Assembly: GCA_947490395.1 (NCBI GenBank)
Contig: CANLGW010000005.1
Span: 1 to 37,545, forward strand
Origin: Alphaproteobacteria bacterium
Lineage (GTDB): Bacteria > Pseudomonadota > Alphaproteobacteria > Paracaedibacterales > CAIOTO01
Length of the DNA: 37,545 bases
Reading direction: 5' to 3'
This document shows positions 1 through 7,844 of this stretch, piece after piece. How positions within the stretch are numbered: position 1 is the stretch's first letter; each line of letters starts with the position of its first letter. The notes below the pieces were generated by a model. It did not search any database, was not told where the DNA came from, and worked only from the letters and a program-made list of their open reading frames with translations. The position numbers and the translations under genes were made by a program.

Positions 1-148
1 AAGGTCTTAACTCGATCGTTCAAGCGGCTAAACGAAAAGCACGTGGTTATGGCAAAAAGCATTTTAAAGTGATGGCTTATTTGCTCACTGGAAAGTTGAA
101 TTTAATGAGACATAATCCACATCTACCCACTCAATTTGCATAAGAGCC
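1..148 (+). mobile_element. Right end of an ISL3-like insertion sequence
   Basis: The transposase stop (141-143) is followed at once by AAGAGCC (142-148). Read inward from the right this is GGCTCTT, the usual tip of ISL3 terminal inverted repeats, so the element probably ends at about base 148. An 8-bp target duplication would then start at 149. The left end is outside the window, so neither the inverted repeat nor the target duplication could be verified. Confidence 0.5.
3..143 (+). CDS. ISL3-family transposase, C-terminal end (partial)
   Basis: The reading frame is open from the window edge to the TAA at 141-143 and encodes 46 residues. The segment reads AAKRKARGYGKKHF, then MAYLLTGKLNL, and ends in PHLPTQFA. 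This is the usual C-terminus of ISL3-type DDE transposases, in which a basic ARG(F/Y) stretch is followed by an MIYL-like hydrophobic strand. The catalytic DDE residues lie upstream, outside the window, so activity cannot be judged. The gene converges on hda, whose stop codon is only 18 bases away on the other strand. The family call comes from memory of ISL3 C-termini. Confidence 0.7.
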   Translation, partial: GLNSIVQAAKRKARGYGKKHFKVMAYLLTGKLNLMRHNPHLPTQFA

Positions 149-160
149 ACTTTCTTTAGC

Positions 161-826
161 TTACACATCATGAATAATATTTGATAAAATACTACGGGCA
201 AAAGAAATAGTAATATTTCTTTTTTGTTCTGCTGATAAACGCTCCAGTAGATGCACACACTCATATAATGAAATGTAAGATCGATCAATGCGTTGCGTTA
301 AGTAAGTCAGTACTGATTCATCCACCACAACGCCACAATCATTCAGATTTTTTCGCAGCAGCGCTGAGACCATATCATCATCTGGAAGATTGAGTGTGAA
401 TGTTTGAAGCGTCGATAAACGTGACGTCAAGTCAGGCAGATCACACCATTCATGATGGGGTTTTGTTGTTGTTAAGATAAGATGCCCATCTTTGGCTTTA
501 ATATGATTATAAAGGTGAAAAAGCCATTCAGATGATGCTTTATCGGCATCATCAATAATAAATAGTGATTCATTGAGATCAAATGGGTGGTAGTTCGTGC
601 ACACATAGCCGTTAAACATGCGGGCATGCGAATGCCTTTCTAAAAACGTATAACAAAGATGCGTTTTCCCTGAAAAGGGTTCCCCAGTAATCAGTGTTCC
701 CCTTGTTTCAGACCATGCAGGCCATGCGTGAAGCCATTGATACACATCTGTATTACAAGGGCTTACCACATAGGAACTTGCCCTGTAATCCGGTATATTG
801 GGAAAAGAAAAGGCACGTTGTTTCAC
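161..826 (-). CDS. hda: HdaA/Hda-type DnaA-related AAA+ ATPase
   Basis: The 221-residue protein is a short DnaA homologue made of the AAA+ module without the C-terminal DNA-binding domain of full DnaA. Visible elements are a Walker A motif GEPFSGKT (48-55), a Walker B motif LFIIDDAD (88-95), a sensor-1 strand LILTTTKP (116-123) and a DLTSRL box VII with the arginine finger (132-137). Family knowledge: Hda, bound to the DNA clamp, stimulates ATP hydrolysis by DnaA and so limits re-initiation of replication. The gene follows ssb in the same direction after a 27-base gap, so the two are probably co-transcribed. The N-terminus has FSFPNIPDY where the clamp-binding motif normally lies, but a canonical QLxLxF is not obvious. 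The 3' end is intact although an IS lies immediately downstream. Confidence 0.85.
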   Translation of the reverse strand: MKQRAFSFPNIPDYRASSYVVSPCNTDVYQWLHAWPAWSETRGTLITGEPFSGKTHLCYTFLERHSHARMFNGYVCTNYHPFDLNESLFIIDDADKASSEWLFHLYNHIKAKDGHLILTTTKPHHEWCDLPDLTSRLSTLQTFTLNLPDDDMVSALLRKNLNDCGVVVDESVLTYLTQRIDRSYISLYECVHLLERLSAEQKRNITISFARSILSNIIHDV

Positions 827-853
827 AATTATTTTCCGTTATTCGTGCGCATA

Positions 854-1336
854 TCAAAAAGGCACTTCGTCATCAAGATCATCAAATTTCTGCTGAGTTG
901 GCGAGGCGTTTCGCGCAGGTGCTGCATTTCGTGCTGTATCTTCGTAACCACCACCCATAAACTCAGCATCACCGCCGCCTGAACGATTATTGTCGAGAAG
1001 AGTGAGCTCCCCACGGAAACGTCCAATCACAATTTCAGTTGTATACCGTTCCTGTCCTGATTGATCTGTCCATTTGCGTGTTTGTAATTGACCTTCGACA
1101 TAAACTTTACTGCCCTTGCGAACATATTTTTCGACGATATCAGCAATTTTGTCATTCATAACCGCAATACGATGCCATTCGGTGCGTTCGCGTCGTTCGC
1201 CTGTTGTTTTGTCTTTCCATGATTCGCCTGTTGCAATTGAAAAGTTTGCGATTTTCATACCATCGGGCATAAAACGCATTTCAGGGTCTTTTCCTAAATT
1301 CCCAACAAGAATAACTTTATTAATTGAGCCTGCCAC
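854..1336 (-). CDS. ssb: Single-stranded DNA-binding protein SSB
   Basis: The 160-residue protein has an N-terminal OB fold beginning AGSINKVILVGNLGKDPE and including WHRIAV and a YVEGQLQTRKW segment. A flexible Gly/Ala-rich linker follows, and the acidic tail DDLDDEVPF is the form of the conserved C-terminal tip that recruits partner proteins. SSB coats single strands during replication, repair and recombination. The start codon is GTG (1334-1336). It is chosen because the strong Shine-Dalgarno AAGGAGA lies just upstream at a good distance and the protein begins at the normal family position. Length is ordinary for alphaproteobacterial SSB. hda follows 27 bases downstream. Confidence 0.96.
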   Translation of the reverse strand: MAGSINKVILVGNLGKDPEMRFMPDGMKIANFSIATGESWKDKTTGERRERTEWHRIAVMNDKIADIVEKYVRKGSKVYVEGQLQTRKWTDQSGQERYTTEIVIGRFRGELTLLDNNRSGGGDAEFMGGGYEDTARNAAPARNASPTQQKFDDLDDEVPF

Positions 1337-1358
1337 CAGAATCTCCTTTTTTCAGACG

Positions 1359-1386
1359 TTTATAGGTTCAGACAATCAAATAACAA
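1359..1386 (-). promoter_or_regulatory. Possible sigma70-type promoter for ssb-hda
   Basis: On the minus strand TTGTTA (plus 1381-1386) and TATAAA (plus 1359-1364) are separated by 16 bases, about 20 bases upstream of the ssb start. The match is moderate and the background is AT-rich, so this is a candidate only. No LexA-type operator was recognised. Confidence 0.35.
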
Positions 1387-1507
1387 AACGCGAAAATTCA
1401 TTTGATATATGCTATATACTTTATGCCTGTTTTATGAATGATTGTGAATAGAAAAGTTAATAAAGCTTGTTTCATATATTTAAAGATTGCATTTGGACGA
1501 TGCTTAC

Positions 1508-3421
1508 CTACCCAAATTGAAAACGTGCACCAATATACATAGCGAATCTAGGTATGGCAAATCCAGCAGGGTATTCGTAACATTTATTAGTTGCATTTTC
1601 AATGCGGGCAAAAAGTTCGGTATCAGTGCGAGATGATGATGTGTTGCTGTTCGTTCGCGTATGTGGTGTAAGTTTATATGTTGCCCATAAGCGCATAATC
1701 CCAGTGCCACGTTTATACGTTCTGCCTTGACTTGCAGGATCAAAATCGACATGTTTACCATACTTAATCCACCCCGCTCCTAAATGTACCGCATTTGTAA
1801 CGGTTATAATGGCTTGAGCTGCCACTTTATGCATAGGGCGTCGCATAAGCTGCGTATTATGTATCGCATCTTTTGCATGCAAAAACGTGTGTTCTAGGCG
1901 GATAGTCAATGGTTTTGCAATGGTTGCTGATAGGAATGATTCAACGCCATGGGTTTTTGCGCGCCCTACGTTACTATATTTCCACTGGTCATAAGTGATA
2001 TGCTGATTTTCGATCAAATCTGTAAAATTCTGTGTAAAATAAGTGCTGCCGACCATTAATCGTTTCGCGATAATGTCTTGTTCAAATCCGATATCATATC
2101 CTTTTGATGCCTCAGGGCGAAGGAATGAATTGCCTGAGAAGGGATCATTTAATTGTGCTAAACTTGGTGCACGAATACCTGTGCTATGACTAGCAAGTAA
2201 GGTCGTGCCTGTTTGCCTTAACACATAACGTGTCAGAGCTTTTGTGCTATAGCGTTGTTTAAAGGCGCTATGATGATGCAATCGCCCCCATAATTCAATC
2301 AGCCACACGTCCGTTGGTTTAATGGTGTGTCCGCTGGCGACCGTTTGGTGAATAGCGTGTGCGTTGTTATGTGTATACGGGGCATTTTCTGCCTGATATT
2401 CCTGACGTTCCGTTGTTAGCTGAACGTGCGTTATATAGTGTTTGTTTAGGTGAAAGTCATTTTTGTTGTAAAGTGTGTGAATCCGACCAGTGTAGTCGGC
2501 TTGTTCAGCAAAGGGTGCATGTGCATTTTTCACCGTGCGATCCGTTTGCGCCAATGAATAACCAAATGTTGTTTTATGGCTACCTGGTGTCCCTTCAATT
2601 TCGGCGCGGTGAAGCTGAGTGTCTGTTGTGCTAAAGCGCGCAGGGTTAACACGATAAGCGTCTGCATAAAAGGCATTGGCCTTTTGTATGCGGTTCCACA
2701 TATTCACGCGCCATGTATCATTAAATGAAGCACCTGTCCGTGCTATAAAACTGGTTCGATTGGATGGATCGCAACCCGATTGACGGGGCATCGTGCGTAA
2801 ATAAAGGGGTGTGGTTCGTGTGCCACGACTGTCTTCATGTGCGAAACGAATATAATAATCTGCTGTGTTTGTTGCGCCTTGCACACCTGTATTCATCAAG
2901 TATGTATTAAATGATCCACCTTCAATTAAGGTATCGATTGTTGGCGAACCTTCTCCCCGCTTGGTGTCAAGGATCACATTTCCTGAAAGGGCATCTATGT
3001 TTCCAGCAGCAATAGATGCACCCTTTAGTACTGTGATGGTATCAGCGCCTTCTGTACCAAGGCCTGCAAAATTAAAGGCACCTGATGGGGCTGTTGGATC
3101 GTTTGCCTTTATGCCATCAATAATGACATTGGTGTGTTCTGAATTGCCACCACGAATAAAGACGGCGGTGGGCTGACCTTGGCTTCCTTGTTGTGCAACA
3201 TAGACGCCTGGTACGGTGGTTAAGGCATCTGTTACATGTTCGTATTGATTAATGCGTATATTATTGGCAGTAATTGTTTTTTTTGAAAGATCAGCAGGTG
3301 GACGCTCCGCGGTGACAATAATGGGCGCAAGGGATGTTGGTTGTTCGGCGGTGGCAAGTGTAATTATTCCCAATAACACGATAAAGAGGAAAAAAACGTT
3401 CATATAATAGGAATCTTTCAT
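1508..3421 (-). CDS. TonB-dependent outer-membrane receptor, BtuB-like
   Basis: The 637-residue protein has a signal peptide (hydrophobic residues about 8-25, ending TLATA). It is followed by a TonB-box-like segment APIIVTAERP (about 31-40), a plug domain with the VPGVYV, VFIRGGNSEHTNVIIDG and TVLKGAS motifs, and a long beta-barrel ending in aromatic Phe-Gly. The plug wording is closest to the BtuB/colicin-receptor group, so corrinoid or another metal chelate is the likely cargo. Energy would come from TonB-ExbBD, which are not in the window. Two ATGs six codons apart are possible starts, and neither has a clear Shine-Dalgarno. A degenerate copy of its first 45 or so codons lies at 5387-5530. 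I looked upstream for a cobalamin riboswitch and did not recognise one. Confidence 0.85.
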   Translation of the reverse strand: MKDSYYMNVFFLFIVLLGIITLATAEQPTSLAPIIVTAERPPADLSKKTITANNIRINQYEHVTDALTTVPGVYVAQQGSQGQPTAVFIRGGNSEHTNVIIDGIKANDPTAPSGAFNFAGLGTEGADTITVLKGASIAAGNIDALSGNVILDTKRGEGSPTIDTLIEGGSFNTYLMNTGVQGATNTADYYIRFAHEDSRGTRTTPLYLRTMPRQSGCDPSNRTSFIARTGASFNDTWRVNMWNRIQKANAFYADAYRVNPARFSTTDTQLHRAEIEGTPGSHKTTFGYSLAQTDRTVKNAHAPFAEQADYTGRIHTLYNKNDFHLNKHYITHVQLTTERQEYQAENAPYTHNNAHAIHQTVASGHTIKPTDVWLIELWGRLHHHSAFKQRYSTKALTRYVLRQTGTTLLASHSTGIRAPSLAQLNDPFSGNSFLRPEASKGYDIGFEQDIIAKRLMVGSTYFTQNFTDLIENQHITYDQWKYSNVGRAKTHGVESFLSATIAKPLTIRLEHTFLHAKDAIHNTQLMRRPMHKVAAQAIITVTNAVHLGAGWIKYGKHVDFDPASQGRTYKRGTGIMRLWATYKLTPHTRTNSNTSSSRTDTELFARIENATNKCYEYPAGFAIPRFAMYIGARFQFG

Positions 3422-3737
3422 TTTATTTTAAATTCTTATGAAAAATGGGATGATAAAATTTACCCATTTATTTTTTTACATATACTGATTTATAGATCTT
3501 ATTATTAGATAGCATTAAATGGATTCCCGTGTCACGCGCGTTATGACATAGCCTTAGGCATTACCGGGAGCACGGGGAAAGTATACAAAGGAAATTAGGA
3601 AAGGGGCGGAAAAGTACCCTTCTTCTTTTGTTTCCCACGGACATGATCCGCGGGTCTCTTATGGTATGAAATATCTGTAAGAAAATAAGAACATATTACT
3701 CAATATAATAGCACGCATATTGTTATAGAGATATTAG
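3422..3737. repeat. 316-base intergenic region with two palindromic elements
   Basis: No gene was seen. At 3524-3580 the arms TTCCCGTG and CACGGGGAA enclose smaller hairpins (TGTCA/TGACA and GCC-TTA-GGC). At 3634-3654 the arms CCCACGG and CCGCGGG form a hairpin that pairs fully, with one G-U, in the minus-strand transcript. The second resembles the REP-like hairpins common between genes of alphaproteobacteria, and a related one is at 36953-36973. The region is the leader of the btuB-like gene and lies downstream of the secreted-protein gene, so the hairpins could also act in termination or mRNA stability. Most of this stretch is missing from the second duplicate copy (5531-5607). Confidence 0.5.
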
Positions 3738-5078
3738 TTAAATAAGGCATTTTCTCCATGATGTGAATATCGTCGTATTATTCTGCCTTGGTGCTGATGC
3801 TGCAGAATTTCTAAAAGTTGGATCGATTTGATTAATTATGACCTCGAATGCCTCTTCTGTTTGCTCTAAAGATAGCATAAAATTACTATTATTTTCTTCT
3901 ATATTCAGTATTCCAGCTTCATTATTTGTATCTTCTACGTCTGCGCACCAAAGAATGCACGTCCCTCCAGAATATATATGTGTAATCGTATCACACGTGC
4001 GAATAATTTTTTCTTTACCATTTTTCAATAAATAGGTTTTTGTCCAATTAGGGATATGCTGAGTCACTGCTGTTGCGTTATTTCCTACTGAGACAGGAGA
4101 AAGAACAACCTGATGAGAGGCGTTTTTTGTTGCGTTATTTTCTATTGAAGCAGGAAAAGGTTTAAGAAAGGGTGTTATTGTTGGGGGGCTGTATGTAACC
4201 GTGGGCGGTGTTGTGTCTGTAACCTCTTTTTCAACTCTTGGCGGAGTTGTATAATGTGCAACCGATGAGTCTGTCAGCAGTAAGGGAGTCCTTTTATTAT
4301 TTGCATCATTTCCAGCGTGAAAACCATGATCTTTTATTGGCTCAAATGTTGAAAAGACAGCTTTAAGTTCAGAGGATTCACTCTCATTCGACAGAGTACG
4401 TTCCAACACGACTTCGACAGTGGCAATTGCAGTAACATCAATTTTGGACGCGCTGCCAGTAATGCCTTTTCTTATATCAACACCTACTCGGTGAGTCTGC
4501 TGTGCTAAACCAAATAATTCAATAAATGCATTATGATCAATGCCTGTTAAAAAACTAAGATTACCGAAATAGATTTCTTGCCTTTTTTCAATTAACCTAC
4601 TTGCCAAACCTAGTGCATCTCTTACCAAATGATTAGCTAAGGCTTCAATTGTGTGGAGAGCTGCATAGTGCAAATAGGTAGTATCTGTCTTATAAGTATC
4701 AGAAGCAGATATTTTAAGACCTTTTGCTACCTCACGGAATTTTTGTGTAATCTCTATGTTTTCACCATTCTCTGTAAAAGCCGTGCCAAAAATAGCAAGT
4801 ACGACAGCTTGCTTTGTATCCATAGTGGCTTTCTTTTTAGTATTAACCCCTTTGGTGATTTTAGCATTAATAGCGACGGTGTGTTGATGATAGCTATGCT
4901 CACCCTCAATGTTCATTGGATCCGTATTGAATGCATCTTGGCGTGCACCATCCTGATTATAGATGAATTTTGCCGCCGTGCAGAATTGCTCTTGGTCAAT
5001 GGTATCATACCCAGCAATAGCATACTTCGCGAATACAAAAAGTAATAATATTAGTTTTATATGAATTCTTATTTCCAT
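3738..5078 (-). CDS. Secreted protein of unknown function, paralogue 1
   Basis: The 446-residue product begins with a clear signal peptide (IKLILLLFVFAKYAIA, cleavage near residue 22). The mature N-terminal half (about 23-240) is conserved with the protein at 5608-6969, including the segments FCTAAKFIY, TDPMNIEGEH, MDTKQAVVLAI, TYLHYAALHTIEALANHLV and NLSFLTGID. The middle (about 270-345) is rich in Pro and Thr and differs from the paralogue. A short C-terminal module starting WTKTYLLKNGK and ending INQIDPTF is shared again. I recognise no known domain. It lies between the btuB-like gene and the duplicate joint. The leader upstream of the start is nearly identical in both copies, so they may share regulation. 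An effector or envelope role would be a guess. Confidence 0.75.
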   Translation of the reverse strand: MEIRIHIKLILLLFVFAKYAIAGYDTIDQEQFCTAAKFIYNQDGARQDAFNTDPMNIEGEHSYHQHTVAINAKITKGVNTKKKATMDTKQAVVLAIFGTAFTENGENIEITQKFREVAKGLKISASDTYKTDTTYLHYAALHTIEALANHLVRDALGLASRLIEKRQEIYFGNLSFLTGIDHNAFIELFGLAQQTHRVGVDIRKGITGSASKIDVTAIATVEVVLERTLSNESESSELKAVFSTFEPIKDHGFHAGNDANNKRTPLLLTDSSVAHYTTPPRVEKEVTDTTPPTVTYSPPTITPFLKPFPASIENNATKNASHQVVLSPVSVGNNATAVTQHIPNWTKTYLLKNGKEKIIRTCDTITHIYSGGTCILWCADVEDTNNEAGILNIEENNSNFMLSLEQTEEAFEVIINQIDPTFRNSAASAPRQNNTTIFTSWRKCLI

Positions 5079-5285
5079 TATGTCACATTTATTCCTGTAT
5101 AATGTTTAATCATAATCGCTTTTTAACATAAAAGATTAGAGCGGACAATTATAATAATTGGTTTATAGAAAAATTAATAAATAAAATATTTAAAGAATTA
5201 ATTTATTGCTCATTGTTTAATTTGACGCTTCATTAAAACACAGTATGGCATGTTAAGGCATGATGAATTTTCATGCTGTGTTCGC

Positions 5286-5394
5286 ATGTCATTTAAAAGC
5301 TTAATTGCCTGAGTATCAACTATTTTCCACAGTCAAATGTTCATAGCCAAAATAATGAAATTACGGACATATACGGGAAGGCCGATAATTGTTT
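5286..5394 (+). pseudogene. Truncated, disrupted copy of the cysteine-rich secreted gene at 7172
   Basis: Bases 5286-5394 align with 7172-7280, the start of the intact gene, including the flanks. The copy keeps ATG TCA TTT AAA but meets a stop after eight codons. The later part still reads close to NNEITD and KADNCFF in another frame before it ends at the joint with btuB sequence. The upstream stretch 5210-5285 also matches 7090-7171. It is a by-product of the tandem duplication and cannot encode a working protein. Confidence 0.75.
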
Positions 5395-5530
5395 TTTTGA
5401 AAGATTAATGGGTGGACGCTGTGTGGTGATAATAATGGAGGAAAAGGGGGTGGTTGTTTGGCGATGGTGCGCTACAATCATTCCCCATAATATATATCGA
5501 AGAGAAAAAAACCGCTCAAAAAGGGGCTTT
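5387..5530 (-). pseudogene. N-terminal fragment of the btuB-like receptor gene
   Basis: The minus-strand frame translates to a degraded signal sequence and then SSIIITTQRPPINLSKKQ. This aligns with APIIVTAERPPADLSKKT at the N-terminus of the receptor encoded at 1508-3421. Homology starts at the joint (plus 5387) and runs back to about the receptor's start. Everything after the TonB-box region is absent. An open frame spans 5341-5577 and continues past the joint into antisense of the other gene remnant, so any product would be nonsense after KKQ. Confidence 0.75.
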
Positions 5531-5607
5531 TGCATGACTTGATGCTTGCCAAAAAAATGCAAGGGTTGATATAACATTAATCATTCATGCTATATAAGAA
5601 ATAATTT

Positions 5608-6969
5608 TTACGCGTTACCATCGGGAGTTTTCCCCCAAGAATAACTATTTCTTTTTTTTAATCGTGTCGGAGTTGATGCTGTAGAGTTTCCAAAAGTTGG
5701 GTCGATTTCCTTAATTAGGGCTTCGAAGCCTTCTTCTGATTGCGTTAAAGACAATGTAAAATCACCATGACTTTTTTTTACAATTAGCACTCCGGATTTG
5801 TTACTTTCTTCTGTACTTGTTCCTATTATCCTACCAGGATACGTATACGTAATCTTACCTTCTGTGCGAATAATTGTTTTCTTACCCCCTTTAAGTGAAT
5901 ACGTTTTTGTCCAACTAAGATCAGGCGCAACTGTTGCTGCAGCTTTTATTGGTGTTGAAGATTCTTTGGTAACATCTTTTGCTTGAGAAACTATTGTTGC
6001 TGCAAAATCACCAGGCGCATCGCTAGGTAATGAAGAGATTGCTAATGACGTAGATGTGATTAATGGGTGTGCGCTCAACAAATTTACTGATGGTAAAGTT
6101 ACATCACTAACATCTCTCTCATCTTCATCAGCTTTTTTCTCATCTTTTTGAACTAGGGTGGTTTCTTTACTTGATGCGTTATGACCATCATCTCCATGAA
6201 CAGCACTAACAGTGGGATTTATGGTTGCCACTGCTGATGGTGAAAGGACAGCTTTAAGTTCAGGGGATTCACTATGATTCGACAGAGTACGTTCCAACAC
6301 GACTTCGACAGTGGCAATCGCGGTAGTGCTAACTTCGGACGCGCTGACAGCAATACCTTTTCTTATATCAACACCAACCTGATGCGCACCACGTGCTAAA
6401 CCAAATAATTCAATAAATGTATCGCGATCAATGCCTGTTAAAAAGCTAAGATTACCGAAAAAGATTTTCTGTTTTTCCTCAATTAATCTACTTGCCAAAC
6501 CTAGTGCATCTCTTACCAGATGATTGGCCAATGTTTCAATTGTGTGCAAGGCTGCATAGTGCAAATAAGTAATATCTGTTCTATAAATATCAGGAGATGA
6601 TGTTTTAATTTTCTTTCTTGTCGCCCAAAACTTTCGTGTAATATCTGTATTTTCACCCGTTTCTGTAAAGGCTGTGCCCAAAATAGCTAGTACAACAGCT
6701 TGCTTTGTATCCATAGTGGCTTTCCTTTTAGTATTAACCCCTTTGGTGATTTTAGCATTAATAGCGACGGTGTGTTGATGGTATCTATGCTCACCATTAA
6801 TGTTCATTGGATCCACATTAAATTTTTCTTGGCGTGCATCATCTTCAACATAAATAAATCTCGCTGCCGTGCAAAGTTCGTCTTTATTGATGATATCATA
6901 TCTGGCAATAGCGCATGTTGCCAATACCAAGAGTAATAATATTAATCTAATTTGAATTTTTATTCCCAT
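5608..6969 (-). CDS. Secreted protein of unknown function, paralogue 2
   Basis: The 453-residue protein has a signal peptide (IRLILLLLVLATCAIA). The mature N-terminal half (about 23-245) is closely similar to the product of 3738-5078, again with FCTAAKFIY-like (LCTAARFIY), VDPMNINGEH, MDTKQAVVLAI and NLSFLTGID segments. The central linker is longer, carries a charged run KDEKKADEDERD and is rich in Ser, Thr and Ala. It has no resemblance to paralogue 1. The last 90 or so residues (WTKTYSLKGGK to IKEIDPTFGN) are shared. The pattern of a conserved head and tail with a fast-changing linker points to divergence after duplication. Both frames are intact, so both copies are probably expressed. No known family was recognised. 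Confidence 0.75.
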   Translation of the reverse strand: MGIKIQIRLILLLLVLATCAIARYDIINKDELCTAARFIYVEDDARQEKFNVDPMNINGEHRYHQHTVAINAKITKGVNTKRKATMDTKQAVVLAILGTAFTETGENTDITRKFWATRKKIKTSSPDIYRTDITYLHYAALHTIETLANHLVRDALGLASRLIEEKQKIFFGNLSFLTGIDRDTFIELFGLARGAHQVGVDIRKGIAVSASEVSTTAIATVEVVLERTLSNHSESPELKAVLSPSAVATINPTVSAVHGDDGHNASSKETTLVQKDEKKADEDERDVSDVTLPSVNLLSAHPLITSTSLAISSLPSDAPGDFAATIVSQAKDVTKESSTPIKAAATVAPDLSWTKTYSLKGGKKTIIRTEGKITYTYPGRIIGTSTEESNKSGVLIVKKSHGDFTLSLTQSEEGFEALIKEIDPTFGNSTASTPTRLKKRNSYSWGKTPDGNA

Positions 6970-7171
6970 TATGTCACATTTATTCCTGTATAATGTTTAA
7001 TCACAATCGATTTTTAACATAAAAGATTAGTGCGAGCAATAATAATAAATTTATAGAAAAATTAACGAATGTAGTATTTTAAAATTTATTTAAAAGCAAT
7101 ATCTTAGTTAACGTTTTATTAAAACACGGCATGATATTCTAAGGTATGATGAATTCTCGTGCTGTGTTTCC

Positions 7172-7723
7172 ATGTCATTTAAAATCCTAATCATTTTAGC
7201 GCTAACTATTTTGCTGCTGTCAAATGCCTATAGCCGAAATAATGAAATTACGGATGTATGCGAAAAAGCCGATAATTGTTTCTTTCATTTTTGGGCTGTT
7301 GGTGGTAGTGGGCATAAATGCCAAGTCACAATTAATCAATTTGAAGAAAAATCATGCACTATAAAATGTAAAAATATTACATCACGTATGTATTGTAATG
7401 CTGAGAATAAAAAGTGTGAATGGATTGACCGCAAAGATGCCACTGGAAATGATGATAGTGTTTGTAAGCGAAAAACAGAATTGAAGACATTTATAAAAAA
7501 GCCACTTCCACAAAAGAAATTAAAGGTTAAAGCGTCTGCGACTGATGGTGCAGCCAGTGCCTCTGCTGATGGAGTGAATCCGGCAGCACCAAAAGCTAAA
7601 TGGGGTAAAAAAGAGAAAAATTCGCCTGCCGAAGGCAGCGAAAAACCCGCAACACCTAAGAAAGGCGTGAGCTTTGGTTTTAGTAAGAAAAAGCCAGTAA
7701 CTGATGCGCAGCCTTCTGGATAA
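7172..7723 (+). CDS. Small cysteine-rich secreted protein with Lys/Ala/Pro-rich tail
   Basis: The 183-residue protein opens with a signal peptide (FKILIILALTILLLSNAYS, cleavage near 21). The next 80 residues hold eight cysteines at 30, 36, 50, 62, 66, 75, 82 and 98, an even number that would allow four disulfides in an oxidising compartment. From about 100 on the chain is low in complexity, rich in Lys, Ala, Pro and Ser, and looks disordered and basic. I recognise no family. The upstream region and first 36 codons are duplicated as a broken copy at 5286-5394. It is divergent from the secreted gene at 5608-6969, sharing a 200-base intergenic region. A DNA-, wall- or host-binding role would be consistent with the basic tail but is not shown. 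Confidence 0.7.
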   Translation: MSFKILIILALTILLLSNAYSRNNEITDVCEKADNCFFHFWAVGGSGHKCQVTINQFEEKSCTIKCKNITSRMYCNAENKKCEWIDRKDATGNDDSVCKRKTELKTFIKKPLPQKKLKVKASATDGAASASADGVNPAAPKAKWGKKEKNSPAEGSEKPATPKKGVSFGFSKKKPVTDAQPSG

Positions 7724-7844
7724 CATGCATGGGCACGTAATTGTTCTATTAAATTACCTGTTAAAAAAAGATTATTTAGGTTACGATGAACAAAAAATTA
7801 GTCAATGATGATCATTGATGTAACCTGACCAAGATATACCTAAT

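Larger units (their letters stand above)
3271..7281. repeat. Tandem duplication of about 2 kb (copy A 3271-5394, copy B 5387-7281)
   Basis: Copy A runs from inside the btuB-like gene through its leader, the secreted-protein gene at 3738-5078 and its upstream region, to the first 36 or so codons of a cysteine-rich gene. Copy B repeats the same order: a btuB N-terminal fragment, the paralogue at 5608-6969, and the intact cysteine-rich gene at 7172. The joint lies at about 5387-5400, where TAATTGTTTTTTT is shared by btuB (3271 on), the joint (5387 on) and, as TAATTGTTTCTTT, the cysteine-rich gene (7273 on). Long runs near 4840 and 6730 remain almost identical, and the leaders at 5079-5140 and 6970-7030 are also conserved. 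The order and joint are seen in the sequence; the mechanism is inferred. Confidence 0.8.

Noticed and set aside
1116-1451. ORF on the plus strand across ssb
   Set aside because: Shadow of ssb; the SSB frame has a clear domain and tail.
3422-3737. Cobalamin riboswitch upstream of the btuB-like gene
   Set aside because: The region is structured, but the usual GCAACTG and GCCACTG segments are missing, and the hairpins fit REP-type repeats better.
5341-5577. Open frame of 78 codons as a real gene
   Set aside because: It is a btuB N-terminal fragment joined to antisense of another gene remnant at a duplication joint.
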